From Sphagnum compactum (lineage: Eukaryota > Bryophyta > Sphagnopsida > Sphagnales): a stretch of 64,000 bases of DNA. The notes beneath the pieces were generated by a model, which was not told the DNA's origin, made no database searches, and was given only the letters and a program-made list of their open reading frames with translations. The translations under genes and the position numbers were made by a program. This document shows, piece after piece, positions 14,056 to 27,007 of the stretch. Numbering within the stretch: position 1 is the first letter of the stretch; each line of letters begins with the position of its first letter. Location: the NCBI GenBank assembly GCA_965153455.1, contig OZ234503.1:9119118-9183117 (forward strand), in the 5' to 3' direction.

Positions 14056-15742
14056 GAACATGTCCACTGAGCTTCGATTTCAGTCCTGTATGATGAGGCT
14101 GTTTGATAGCTTGATTCTGCTTCAGAGCATCTAATTGCAATTCCAGACATGAAGGAAGTATCATGCTAGACTGAACACTGGCTTGTTCTGTGTTGAGTTG
14201 ATCAGCTCTGCTTGCACATCAATTTTGAGAGAGCTGAAGCTACTATGATACACATTACATTGCCAGCTTTCTGTTCATGTAGATTGCTTGAGAAATAGTA
14301 AATTTACTATTGGTGTTGTTAAAAGTGTGCAGAAAATGTGCATTGTTGTTGTTGGTGGGACTAGAGCTTCTTTCCTTTCCAAAATTCTACAAAATATTTT
14401 TTGCTTAAAATTCTAGTTGCAGATTCTTTTATGGTAGCATGTTTTCAATCTGATATTTTCTGCTGCAGCATTCATGAGATGTAGGATATGGAATATAGCA
14501 GCAAGGAATGTAGAACAGAGCGCAAAATACTATGGGTGCTGAGGGTAGTGGGGAGGCACACAGCGAGAGAGGGATGATAACCACGACTACTTGGTGCTAG
14601 AGCACAGAAATGTGAGACTGATTTGTGGGATTCATAGTTGCTGGTGATTCCAGTGTCAATATTGATTCAAGAATCAGATCAAGCTTGGCTTTACTTGAGA
14701 GAGGTTTTGGATTCAAGGCTTTTTCATTGAGCTTTTGTTGGTGGTGGTTGTTTTACACATTTGACTCATTTGTTGTTGCAGAGAGACATCAGTTTCTCAT
14801 TTGGTCAAAAGAACTATGAGCAGCCAGAGTTTACTCTCTCATGGAAACCTGTTTCTTTCACAAATTGGAAGAATCACTTGGACACATTTCTTAAATTTGG
14901 TAATCTTTTTTATTGCTCTGCAATCTATCTTTGAGGCTTGGAAAGCAGGACTGCTTGGTTATGTTTGGTAAACTCTTGGAGCATGGGAATATTAAACTCT
15001 GCTGCTGATACTGGAAATAACACTCTGAAATGCTTAAAATCTGCAACCAGTGGTTATTAGCAAAATCAAATCTCCACCTAATACTGGGAATAACACTGAT
15101 TCTGAAACATTTATAAACTGGATGTGGCACTTATTAATAAAATCAAACACTCACCTGACAGACTCATATAAAGCTTTGATGGAAATTGTGAAGCAGTCAA
15201 ATTGTATAATTGCAACTACCTTCATAAGCAGCTGTGATTTGCATTAGTCATGCATAAATGCTCACCATTGCAATATCTAGATGACCATGCAGAAGGGATA
15301 TACCTGAGGTCTTTATATAAGGATATGTGCGGAAGAGATTTGAACTGCAAATTGGAATGTAATTTCTACCAGAGAAGTGGATTTTATCATGTTAAGCAGC
15401 TGCTGCCAAGAGCATGCTAAATATGCTAATGGACTTGTTAATAATTTGTTATTCATTCAACAAGCAGAGTTTTGAAGCCACAATTAAACCTGAATGGCAA
15501 AACATTCGGGCCTTCAGAGAATCCAACATGGTAGACATACTGATTGGAGAACAGAGTGGGGGCGTGCTGGCCAAAGACAAGTAAAGAGAAGGCTTTTTAT
15601 ATGAAGAGCTTCAAGTTCCAGGTTCCAGGTTCAAAAACTCAAGACAAAGACAGGGAATTTACCTCCAAAGATGTGGAGTGTGTGTTCATGCATCATTAGG
15701 CAGCAGAAACAAATTAGGAGCCTGCATTCGTGCTGGCCAAAT
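14056..15742. other. Convergent 3' flank between FAS1 and CLC
   Basis: The 3' UTRs of two convergent genes should lie here. No other open frame looks coding, and no structured repeat was seen. Confidence 0.5.
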
Positions 15743-18700
15743 TCAATGAGTTTCTGAGAGTGGTCTAAAGTCTTCCTCAGCCGCCTTCTTAGCATACATC
15801 TCTGCAATACGCTTTGTTGCTTCCGCCCTGTAATCAATAATGAGGTGAACTTGTGAAATGTCGTATGAAATGGTTGCAAAATTTTGCATGTAGGAAAATC
15901 ATTCATGCTGTTTGAGAGTTTCTGGAAAAAGATGAGTATTAGGGCTAGTGCAGTGATAACAGAACAAGAGGCATGACCTTCCTTATAAGCTCTGGCAATT
16001 TCAAGCTGAAGAGTGACTTTGCTCCTTGAAATTCACTTGCAATTCAAGCCCACCCAAGAGACTAACATTTTGCACAATTTCTGTTGTTTCTCAATTGCAC
16101 TCAGCTGACATTCTTGGGTAAACATACAATTTGATGTGATTGGGGAAAAGAAAAAGACATAGAAGAACCTACTGCAAGTGCAAGGGATTCTGTAATCCTC
16201 ATCTAACAGAGAACCTCTAAACTGCTCCTTCCATGTATAAGGAAGGATTGAGACTTTTGTCTCAAGAGAGAAAGAGAGATGTTTGAAACACTAGCATATG
16301 GTCATGGGTCGTGATGGTGATGCATTGATACAAGGTAACATTGTGCAAACAAAGTGAAGTGGCAATGGAGATGGGAAGAATCTTCCCCCACCTGATAGTA
16401 GGGGTGATAGATTCGCGATGAAGCAACCCCACCAGCTTGTGACCTCGATCCTGCCACTGGATGCCCATACGCGTAACCACTGGCAGTTGGTGCAAGCCAG
16501 CGGGAAGCATGAGGTTTTCTGCTGTTTGGAGATTCATGTCGGAGTAGCAAACAACTAAGTTGGTTCCTTCACCCACATCAAGCCCCTTCCCAACACACAT
16601 TGAAGCTACCAAAACTGTCTCCACCTGCACCCCAAGTCAAGAATGAGCTTTTAGAATACGAGCTTTGTCCTAGGAACAAAGGAAAGTCAAACCACATTTT
16701 TCATTGAGTCACATTCAGTTATAGTTAGTTCTTTTTACAGCTATATAGTTTGAGATGTCCCTCTATTCCGGTCAGGCAAGAGGATTTTGAGTCGTGAAAA
16801 ATAAATGTGACAAATTGGCCTTGAGGAGTGCACCTCCACAATGATTGCCTCATCAGAATACACAGATGCCTCAGCTGCCCTGAGGACTTCACGTTGCAAA
16901 TCACTGGGAGTAATAATCCCCTCCAGCAAGTCATTTTCGTCAACAACAAGGGCACAGCGTTGTCGGCCTGCCACCATGACACCAAAAGCCTCTTTTATGG
17001 TAGCCATTGCATGCACTTTCACATAATCTGTTGACATTGCATCACACACCTGAATTTTTTCCAAATTTGTCACCCAGCCCCATGGGCAGCAAATCAGCAA
17101 AGTCAGCAATAGGGAGGAGGAGGAGGAGGAGGAGGAGGCTTCAAAGGCCCACCAAGCCTGAAGTGGTTATATTTTTATGGATAGTGTGGTGACTACAGAA
17201 GTGTACAAGCAAGAAACACAAGGTCTAAGAATCTCTGGATGGCTTTATAATATTTTCTGCAGATGTAAACAACACCTGGAAAGAGATACATAGAGACCCA
17301 AGAGATGAGGCGATGGGACCCAAGAGAAGAGAATCAAAGGTTTTGCAAGAGAATTGACAGTGGGTGGTGGTTACACAACTCGCACAACATTCATAGGAAT
17401 TGTTTAGCTTAAACAAAAAAAGGCTACTCAATGAGAGAACATTATTACCAAGCACTCCTCCATCAAAGTTTCATCATAGACAAAGATAAAGCTAGGATCA
17501 ATGTTGTTATCCAATGTAGAAAGCTCGACTTCGGAGCTACTGGGTTGTCTTCTACACCATACTCGGGCATCTTGCAACCTAGTAACTTCAGCTTCACCGT
17601 CTGAATGCATGCTGCCAAGGAGACCTGAGTCCCAGAATATGAGCTGTTTCTGGTTGCCAACTGCAGCCACCCAGATTGCCAGCCCAACTGCTCCCTGCCA
17701 GAATCATGAATCACAAAACATCAAGGCACCTGATAACAAACTCCATATGCCGATTATTGATGTGTTTAGTATTCAGATTTCTGAACTAAAAGGAGATAAG
17801 TTTACCATCAGGGGAAGCAAGATGTGATAGTCCTTGGTGAGCTCAAACAGGAGGAGCACAGATGTCAGAGGTACTGAACAAAATGCAGCTAAAAGTGCTG
17901 CCATTCCCACCTGTCACCCACTCCCCCCACCCCAACATCAGTAACACCCCCCTCCCCCAGCAACCATCACTATGCAGCAGTGCATTTCAATAAATCTGAA
18001 TAGCCAAGACACATACCAAGGCATATGCCTGGGGGTGGGCGATAGCGTTATGCCCTGGAAGTGCAGCATTGATTCCCTTCCCAACAATGCTGCCATACAA
18101 AGCTCCACCTGCTGCACCTATGAACAAGCTGGGTGCATACAAGCCTCCGACAAGTCCTGAGCCTTTACAAAGAGCTGATGCTATTATCTTTGCGACAGTG
18201 AGCTGTGCCAACAAGCCTTGGCCAGGTGCAGTGGCTGCAACCCCTGTTTGCAAAATCTCGTTCACGTTCGTGAAGCCCCAATAGAGAACCCCTGGATACT
18301 GCAATGCAATCAGACCCAACAAAAGAGCCCCGATTGCAGGCGTGACAGATACAGGTATGCCGATCTTGCCCTTCAAGCAGTCAAACATCTGTGTGAACCA
18401 GGTGACAAGGCGTGTGAAAGCTACACTCATTATGCCACAAATTCCACCCAGAAGTAGATACAGTGGCAATTCTGTTTCACAGGAAAATTCACAATTAGGA
18501 AGTGCCTGCCTGCTCAAGAGATCTGCACTAGAAGAACTGGGACTCGGGTTTCCTCAGATCATGAATACCCAATGGGTAGTAGTACCCATCTGTAATCTCC
18601 ATGGAAGGACAAAAGTAGTAGATGAAAAAGGTGAAATGAGAACAAATTTTTTTTATACCAGCAACAGATTGGAGTTCGTATGGAGGTACAGTGAATGCAG

Positions 18701-20556
18701 GCATCCCACCAAGCAACACCTGAGAAACAGTTGATGCAATCACAGCTGCAAGAATGATCATGGCAGTTGTGAGTGGGGGAGAGTTTTCCGCATGCTGTGG
18801 TCTCAACACAGTCTCAATTGCAAAGAACGTTCCTGCCACTGGTGCATTGAAACCTGCAATGATGCATCTGACCCTCTCATGGCTGGCCAGGTAAAACACC
18901 ACAAACAAGTCCTAGAGACACACAGAGAGGTAGCTAGGTGTACCTAGGCTATTGATCTGCTGCACATCTGAGCAGCAGAAGACTGCTGGCAACAATCACA
19001 ATGCTTTGACAAACCTGAATACTATATAGCTGGACATGAATCAAATCTAGCTCCATCACAAAATAATCATACCTGTAGCAATACCAGCAGCAGCACCCGC
19101 AGCAACAAGAGCAATCCGTCTTTCTCGAGTGTTGTTCATGAGATTCGAATACGCATTGCCAAATGCCTTGCCAATGTCAACACTGGGTCCTTCAGGACCA
19201 AGAGAGCAGCCTGTTCCTAGAGTCACGGCTGCCTGTATAGCTTTGATTACAGGTTTAAGTCCTGCAAGCCAATGACTTCTGTTCTGACCACCCAAATAAT
19301 CTTTCTGGAATTCCAGGATCACATCCAGAACCCCGAGCACAGAGTGAAACATACCCACCACAATCCCACCCACAACCGGAACTAGTAGAATACGATGCCA
19401 TGTCATTGTGAGTTTCTGTTTCCTCAACCACGCAGCACCTTCATCTGGAGTCCCTGCCCATGCCACATTATGTATCCAGTGTACCTGTGTACACAAAATA
19501 CAAACATATCATGATGGCATTTTTCTTCTCATGGTGAAGATCATCATCACTGTATAGAGGAATCCAAAGCAGACCCATCTGGAGCAGACCTGCTTGCATA
19601 CTTACCCCTTTGTCAAAAATGACTACACTGATGCCACTTGAGACACCGAGCAGACAACCAACAAGTAAAAGCACCCACTCAGGTGGCATCCTTTCTGTGA
19701 CTTGCTTCACTAATGAACGTCTTCTTCTTTGTGGCAGCAGGTGCTGTGGTGTATTGACTGACAAGCTGCCTCCAGGAGGAGGAACGGTAACTGCAATGCT
19801 GCTGACTTGTTGCTTTTGTTGTAGTGGCAGTGTGTTACTATTTGCTCTCATAACATCCTGCTCTGAGATTGTTTTGGGTCTCAAAAGCTCAGCTAGATGA
19901 GCTGCAACACTCTGTCTAGTTCTCCTTATCTCATCACTCTCCTTCCAGCTTTGGATTTTTTTCCTTGTTGTTGTTGGTGCAGAATCTCCTTCATGATTGA
20001 ACCCAATCTCATCAAGAATCTGTTGGGCCTTTTCTTGCTGAATTGATGATGGCATCCTTCTTTTGTTTCCTCTTTGAAGCTCCCTGTTGTCAGCTTCAAC
20101 ATCAGATGCATATCTGTCACATGGCACTGGTGGCAAGATCTGTACCTCATTGCTGTAACGAACAACTCTCTTCATATGTGAAGATCTAGAACTCCTGCTT
20201 GCATTCTTCAAGCTGGAGTTGTTTTCTGGAGCTGATGACCAGAGGCAGGACCGCATTTCAGCTTCATGCGCAATGATAGCAGGAGCCGGAATCCACAGCT
20301 TGTGGATATCATCTCCACTGTCAAGCTCTTCATCATTATACACCACCTTCTCCTTTCCCTTTTGTTCCCCTTGGATTCCCACATTGCTCATCATGTCTTG
20401 AGAAACAACATCCTTTCTCCCTGAGCTCTCAAATTCTCCCTGAATTTCCACATATGTATATGAAGATTCCAAATCTGGTACCCCTGATGATGGTACTGTC
20501 GTCGCCTTTGCAGTATGCTGCTGCTGCACCCCAATTGGACCCACATTCTTCTTCAT
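15743..20556 (-). CDS. CLC-F: Voltage-gated chloride channel/transporter, CLC-e/f type
   Basis: CLC proteins move Cl- or exchange anions for H+; plant CLC-e and CLC-f act in thylakoid and Golgi membranes. Exons on the minus strand (high to low): 20556-19606, 19484-19073, 18853-18659, 18471-18017, 17910-17806, 17694-17449, 17049-16834, 16624-16392, 15827-15743. From ATG 20556 the product is 965 aa. The membrane core starts at PPEWVLLLVG. The gating-glutamate motif is GPEGPSVD and the pore motif GGLYAPSL. A CBS-domain region follows (MSTDYVKV, ALVVDENDLLEGI, HQLPVV). The last exon encodes the C-terminus AEATKRIAEMYAKK. About 300 residues precede the core, longer than in Arabidopsis, with an internal repeat of the GIQG...GKEK type. 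The open frame continues upstream of 20556 without an ATG; see the uORF entry. The exon 6/7 junction is the least sure. Confidence 0.92.
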
Positions 20557-20687
20557 GCCTGAAGGAAGAAGAATCTTCTCTTTTCCTTCTGTTGGCAATC
20601 CCTGGATTCCCAGATCATCATCTGTTGTTGTGTCCAAAGAGTTGAAACTTGGGTCATCTTCTTCTTCTTTTCACCATTATCTGCCAT
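20553..20687 (-). other. 44-codon upstream ORF or frameshifted CLC N-terminus
   Basis: ATG at 20687-20685 opens a 44-codon frame whose TGA (20555-20553) overlaps the in-frame CLC ATG (20556-20554) as ATGA. Taken literally this is a uORF arranged for stop-restart translation. However, the CLC frame stays open upstream to a stop near 20673, and its codons there look coding (acidic, and similar to an internal repeat). One extra T in the plus-strand T-run at 20668-20671 would fuse ATG 20687 to the CLC frame, starting MADNGEKEEEDD. A single-base deletion, real or from sequencing, is therefore a serious alternative. Confidence 0.7.
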
Positions 20688-21908
20688 CCTCCAAGTTTGC
20701 TTTCCACACAATTCTCCTTCTTTGTCTTCTTAAGAATGTAATCTCTCTCATACACACAATAGCTTCACACCCATGACGTTAATGCTCCCTCAAGCAGCAT
20801 CCTACTCCTTTTGTGTTGCTGTTTCCTGGATTTCATTTTCCTGCTATCAAGGGTTGTATGCCATGGAAACATGAAGAAAGAGAACAACCCAGCTGCTGGG
20901 TTTTTCACATGTCCAGAGCCCTCCTCCTTTCTACATCCGGAGCATCCTTTGTGACCTCCTCCTCCTCCTCACTATCTATGTCTTCAAAGACACATTACAA
21001 CACTCCGACTCCATCTGAGGAGACATGACAACATACAAACATGCATATATATCCATGATGATCAGATTGCAGAGAAAATCTCCACAACAAAATGCTTTGA
21101 AGGAAGGAACTTGGAGGAGTCTTACTCTCTTTGCTTCAGCTTCAATGCTGTCTGTGTCTGCCAGGTCTTCTTCAATGCTGCTGCAGCAATTGTTGTTATT
21201 GTTGTTGTTGTTGTACCCAAAGTGTCTGTATCTTGACAGGCTCACGCCATGAAGAAATGCAGATCATCATGTCTTTGCCATGCAGAAATGGTTGATGTGG
21301 CATCATTTGAACAATTTGAGAACATTGTTGTTGTTCTGCTGCAATTTGAAAGAATTGGGGAAGACGAAGCAAAGATCTCTTTGAAGCAAAGCAAAAGATA
21401 CTCTGTTGAAGCAGCAGAGATTTGTTTCCCAATTTCCACTATGATATTCAGGTCTCTGCAGTTGGGTCTGGAGTTTGCATTCCAATTGTGGGAACAGAAG
21501 AGAGGACAAGAAGGAAAACAAAATTTTGATTCTGGAAAGCATATCATCCTTCCAAGCTCCAACACATTGGAATTGGGTTGCCAAATTGTGATGCCAACCA
21601 AAGAGGCACAATCAAATCTAAAGCAAGAAAGCAGCATTTGCTGCAAAACAAACAAGCAAGCGAGGAGGAAGGAAAACCTGAACGTTGAAAACCTCCTCCC
21701 TCCTCCTCCTCCTGCTGCTGTTGTTGTTGGTATGAGAAGATACCATAACTATGGGGCCTTGATAGTTATGTTCTCTTCTGTTCTCAGCAATCCTCAGTAT
21801 GTTACCTTACCCTGCAAAAATATTTCTCACATCCAAGTTTTAGTTACTTACCTTTTTTCCAACCCCACCCATAAAACTGAAATTGGGACTGCAAATAATT
21901 GGGAGACT
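20688..21908. other. CLC 5' flank with microsatellites
   Basis: Probably the CLC promoter and 5' UTR on the minus strand. It holds GAG/CTC- and CAA/TTG-type triplet runs near 20955, 21185-21215 and 21700-21730. A 229-codon plus-strand open frame at 21249-21938 has low-complexity composition, runs into the next transposon and resembles nothing known, so I do not call it a gene. Confidence 0.5.
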
Positions 21909-22120
21909 ACCCTCGTACCTTGGCCAATTCGACACTAATTATATTATTTTCAGAATTGTTGAAATTTTCAAAAATGTTTCTTCCAAATCAAAATAAATTA
22001 TGAAGGATAATAATAATAATGAATAATTATAAATATTAATACTCCAATTGTTGAAATGAAAATTTCAAAATTAATTAATTATTCGACAGACATGTGTTGA
22101 AATGGCCAAGGTACTATGGT
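21909..22120. mobile_element. MITE-like element, copy 1 (212 bp)
   Basis: The ends are inverted repeats: the left reads ACCCTCGTACCTTGGCCAAT and the right is the complement of ACCATAGTACCTTGGCCATT, continuing to GACAC/CAACAC. It is flanked by ACT on both sides, consistent with a 3-bp target duplication as in PIF/Harbinger elements. It shares ends, length and inner sequence (GACACTAATTATATTATTTT) with copy 2. It is too short to code for a transposase. Confidence 0.85.
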
Positions 22121-22310
22121 ACTATTAATAGCAACCCACTTGGAGCAATCAAACTATCTACCCAATCAGAAACACTCTATTATGTGAAGGTCTAGGGTAG
22201 TGTATGAAGGATAATGATGAGAACACTTTGGTTGCTTGCCCATGCCTCGATCAAACCCTAAATTGGATTGGCCATATCTAGTCAATAGGATTGTGATTGG
22301 ATGTTAACTG

Positions 22311-22460
22311 AAATTGAAAAATAAATGGGCATTGTGTGTGTCTCTCTCTAACTCGCACATTCATGAAATTCCCATGTTTTATTAGCCAAAATTGAAAATA
22401 AATTGTGCATGGTGTCGTGCTCTCTAATTTGCAACATTCATGAAATTCCCATGCTTATGC
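22311..22460. repeat. Two-copy ~77-bp tandem duplication
   Basis: ATTCATGAAATTCCCATG occurs at 22359 and 22436. The preceding bases (AAATTGAAAATAAAT...CTCTCTAA) also match, so a 77-bp unit is present twice with moderate divergence. Confidence 0.8.
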
Positions 22461-22827
22461 TCGATGGAATGTGAGGAATTGGGGAAGTAGGAGAAATTGT
22501 AATATTACCCATACAATCATTCCTTTTAGTTAGCTCACCTCAGAATTGCTTTCCTTCTCCACAAAAGAAAAATTATTGAAGCTTCTTCAACTCATACCAG
22601 GTCCTTCAGTGGAAGCCTAGAATTTCTGTCCCTAATAACCAAGGTTCGAATTCTGTGAATTTCATATTCATCTTCAATTGGCCATTCACGAGAACTCATT
22701 TCAAAAAATTTACATTTACTCAAGATGTGCTCAAATTTAATTTCAGCTTGGCCCTTTTTGGCAATGCCCTCAAACAAGCCAAAAGCACTTGGAGAAAACT
22801 CCTATGTTTATTTGGAGAGTCCCTTGT

Positions 22828-23036
22828 ACCATAGTACCTTGGCAGCCTTGACACTAATTATATTATTTTCAGAAATGTTGAAATTTGCAAAAAATGTTTT
22901 TTTTTTCAAAAGAACAAAATTTTGTAAAGGAAATTAGAGAATCATTTTGAATCATTTTTTTTTCAACATGGGATCTTCAAATTTTAATTAATTATTCAAC
23001 AAACATGTGTTGAAGCTGCCCTTAATGTACTATGGT
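22828..23036. mobile_element. MITE-like element, copy 2 (209 bp)
   Basis: The left end ACCATAGTACCTTGGCAGCC pairs with a right end that reads, as complement, ACCATAGTACATTAAGGGCA. It aligns with copy 1 through GACACTAATTATATTATTTTCAGAA and, near the right end, AATTAATTATTC and ACATGTGTTGAA. The target duplication is not clear here. Confidence 0.83.
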
Positions 23037-23439
23037 GTATGCAAACATCCCTCCAAGAAAAGAGGAAGGATACTCCTTAAGAATGGAAGCAATCTTACCC
23101 CCCTATAAGTAGGTGCAGGATCCCTTCAAACAGAAGAGCATCTTGTAGTGTCAGGATCCTTCTCATTGTTAGTATGGTTTTCACAAACTTCTGAAGCTCA
23201 ATAAGCTCTCCCAGTAAGCTGCCATAGACACTGAACAAAGAGTCTCAAGAGCATCCTGTCTTGTCGGGATCCATTTCATTGCTTGTACTGCTTTTACAGG
23301 ATACGAAAGCACTTTTGCATCCAAGAGTATAATATTCACGATGGGGCAAATCTTGTGTGTTTGAGATCTGAAGAGGAAAAGATTGTAACAATGCAGTGTA
23401 TCATTGAGCTTGTTTCTTTTGGTCAGTAATCAAAAACCG

Positions 23440-24555
23440 TGTGGATGCTGTGGGAATGGTCATGTGCAGGGTGATCCATTGGATTAGGTGAGCTTGCATC
23501 ACTACCAGCACCAATATTGTGACACAGAGATGGACCCTCACACACCACGGGAAGGGTTTTGGCATCGCCACATTGGATGGTTGTTTGATGAAATACTAGC
23601 ATGAAGAAATGATGTAAGTGGCATGGCAAATTGCTCTTGTGTGTTTTTCATGTTGCAGGAGTTTGACTTTACTTCTCTCACCACATAATATAACATAATA
23701 TGGACTACATTCCAACATTCGACAATCTGGAGTTCTACTGGCAAATTTTTTTTCCATGATGTATTGCTAGATGTTGGTAGCTGTGAGACCCAGGTTTCAG
23801 TCTGCTGTACAAGAGTGTTGCATTGGAGTCGGATGCTGTTGTTTCAATTGAGAGAGATCTTACTTGCACACAAGGAATCTTTTTTTGGGTGTCTGCTATA
23901 AGTGGATGGGAATGTGAATGCTTGGGTAATAGATCTTCATGATTTGTCTAGTGTTTATCATCTGTATCTATTTGAGCAATCAATTGATGGTTGTGATGCT
24001 CATTTGGGGATGCAGGCTGTTCAATTAATATTGGTGTACCATGTCACATGGCCTGTGAACTTAGCATCCAATGTGCAGGGTACACAACCATGGAACACAG
24101 GAGACTTTTCTAAAAATAACTGGTGAGGATGAAGTATTGTGCCTCTCTTTGCTTTTCTCCAATTCATACTCCAGAAACCAAGTTTGCTTTCAGTGATTAT
24201 ATTTAGTCCTGCTAGGTGAGATGTAACTTGCAGTCTTCTATTCTACTTGGTGGCCAACTTGAAACAATCCTTGGTCTGGTGGCTTGAGGATATCATTACA
24301 TGCATTTGGCTTGATGTTCATTTTCCTCCATATGTGGTTACTCTGATTTTCAGGTGGGTAGCATTGATTTCATTTGGAGAGGAATGGCATAACAATCACC
24401 ATGCCTTTGAGTATTCTCCACATCATGGGCTGAAGTGGTGGCAGCTTGACATGACCTGGTGTGCTCTTCTTAGTTTAGAGGCCATGGGCCTTGTGACTAA
24501 AGTAAAGTTTTCTAGGCAAGAACACATGGAGTGCATTACAATCAAGTCTTCTTGA
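23440..24555 (+). pseudogene. Delta-9 acyl desaturase (ADS family) pseudogene
   Basis: Intact family members are membrane di-iron desaturases that put a double bond into acyl chains. Recognisable parts occur in order. QGDPLD is followed by TAG (23485-23487) where the family has Trp, then HHYQH where the second histidine box is normally HRYHH, then DTEMDPHTPREGFW. A weak FDNLEFYW piece lies near 23715. An exon at 24016-24122 reads VYHVTW...WNTGDFSKNNW, and 24354-24555 gives WVALISFGEEWHNNHHAFEY with an intact third histidine box. The last two exons splice cleanly in phase 2. The first histidine box and N-terminal half were not found. A nonsense codon, damaged metal ligands and the missing 5' half make this a pseudogene. 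Confidence 0.88.
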
Positions 24556-27007
24556 GCATGGTTTAGAAGTTCTTGCCACTTGTTGAATATGTCATTGCAC
24601 CTCAGCAGGCCCAATACTATAATTAATTGGCAATCTTGTATTCATGGAGCTGCCCAGGAGCTCATTTCATGGGTTTCACTGCTAATTCGGTGATCCTTGT
24701 ACAGTGAATTTGTATAGTATATCTATGTTTGTCATGAATTGGTTCACTCAATTTCTGCCAGGGTTTGGATTGCTGAAAGGTTCAGAAAGTTAGTATAGAA
24801 ATGCCCTCATCTCTTGGTTGTTGAGTAGGCTTGGAAGGCGATCTGAAGCAATGAATGTTCTTTTGATTCACAGCTGCAGGCTTTTGTGCTCTTTGAGGTA
24901 CAGAGCATTGCATTTCTTTTCTGGTTTTGTGATGTGAAAGATTTTGGGCTGTATGATGAGCACCAGACCTCAACGTATTGAATTTGACAGCATACATGTG
25001 TAGTATATTTCAGTGAGGCTGGAAAAAAATAAAACTGAAGTATACTATTCTTAAAGTAGATAACTTTTTTCCAGCCCCACCCATAAAACTAAACCTAGGA
25101 GGTTGCTATTAGCAACCCACCTGGACCAATCATTATGATTAGTGAATCAAAAATAGAGAGCAGCAGTCAGATCACATTCATTACACTCTTCTCTGACAGG
25201 TGTTTCACTTTGCTATGCGATGCCTTTTACCAGCCTTAGCAAACTCTGCGAAAACGCAGGTTCAATTGTCAAAACCATTTTTGCTGAGCCGAACCAGCGT
25301 GTTTCAAGTTCTCTTCATCCAATTTTAATTGCTATTAATTCTCATAAGTATTGAGACCTTCTCCATACTTATGAAAATTATTTGAGTAGATACCGTAATT
25401 ATTTGAGTCAATTAGCATGGATTTGTTTGAGTTAGGGTAGAAACACCCATCACTGAACATAAGCCAGTAATTGATCGGGCAAACTGTTCTGGCCTAGGCT
25501 GGTCAAGGCAATAAAATACACAGGTCTTCGTGCAGATTTCACCTTATCACTGAACACATGATGAAAAAAACCAGCATTTGGTGGTTTTCGCTCCCCCCAC
25601 ACAGTCAACAAAATTTATGTAATCAGCATTAGGTCAAATTAAAACCATTTTTATACTCTTTGCACCCCACTTATATTAAAGATGTGGGTGGTGGTCACAG
25701 ACCAACATTGGACTTATACTAATGAGCTATGCACTCATATGTGAGTGGCAAACCACTGATAAAAAAAAATCATTCAACTTATCAAAGAGAAGTGTTTAGT
25801 AAGGGGGGTTTAGGGGTGCATTTTTTTTAAAAATATTGTTCCTCTGATGGAACCAAGTAATTGGTCTAGGGTGTACAGCAGCCCAACAAACAAGGTTATT
25901 TCAGCCCACTTTACAAGGAACAATTGTTTGCTGGTGGGTCATTTAAAGCAATGTTTAAAAGATTTGGGGTTTTAGAGTACAATCAGTTTTTCAAGTGCCC
26001 CAACAAGGTCTCAACACTTAATACAAAACAAAATCTTTCCATCCCAAAAAGATAACAAATAAATGACTCTAAAAAGCATGTACATTTGTACAAGGGCATT
26101 AGATTCCCACCAAAATTATAAATTACAAACTCTGTAAATCATATTAGAAGGAAAAAAGCTTCTTAATTTCCTTCGGTATCATTGCAAGAATGTCCTCACT
26201 ATCCAAGGCTGTAGAAAATGAAGTCCAAAGTTTCATAGAGCATATGTTTCCTAGTTTTAAAGTGTTTAGATCAATCAAAGGAAGTAGAGATGAGGCTGAA
26301 ACTACTCTAGAATCAGAACAAAGGCTAGGACATGTGAAAAAAGCAAACAACTCACAAGATTGTTGTGTACAAACAAGTGTCCAGGATCAACCCACATAAG
26401 CATCATCTCCAGGAATAGATGCAAGAATAGGAACATCTGATGTAAATAAGCTCTACCAAGAAAATTTCAACAAGTATCTTTACTATTGCTAGATCCAACA
26501 ATCTACAATTTCTAGAGTAGTAAGGAGATCAAATAGCTCTGGTTCTCACAGATTTGAGTAGGTTGCAAGGCATCGTAATGTTAAGTACACACCAATAGCT
26601 TGCACAACACCCACAAATGTCAATTTAGAGTGGGGTGACTTTGAAAAATTCTATGTAGCAATATCTTCTAACCCATCTTTGGAAAGTCATGCTCTTGAGC
26701 ATTATGCAAATCTAACCCATTTTTTACAGTCTTGGGATTCATATAGGAGGTTCCAATATATACCTCTTGTAGGACCAAATCGAAGCCCCCCAACTTGTTG
26801 GAGGCTAGGACTAAGAGGCAAAGGATTAGCACCATGATGTCCATTGTACTTCACAGGAGATGAAGTAACTTGCAAGACCAACAATCCATAGATAAGGAGA
26901 ACATTTCACCAACAGTTCTAGCACAAGCAAAAAAACTAGCAAGTGTCAACAGGGTTCTTAGCTTGACCCAATGAGGAAGATGGACATCCGATGCGTTCGA
27001 AACAACA
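24556..27007. other. AT-rich intergenic DNA
   Basis: No gene is seen. At 25064-25134 is a stretch (CTTTTTTCCAGCCCCACCCA ... TTAGCAACCCACCTGGA) matching the two flanks of MITE copy 1 but without the element. The part next to 27007 may belong to the transposon that follows. Confidence 0.5.

Noticed and set aside
16262-16391. Read-through of CLC exon 8 to a stop at 16262
   Set aside because: The tail is not conserved, and the exon at 15827-15743 joins cleanly.
21249-21938. 229-codon plus-strand open frame
   Set aside because: It spans triplet microsatellites, runs into the MITE, and has no recognisable domain; more likely CLC 5' flank.
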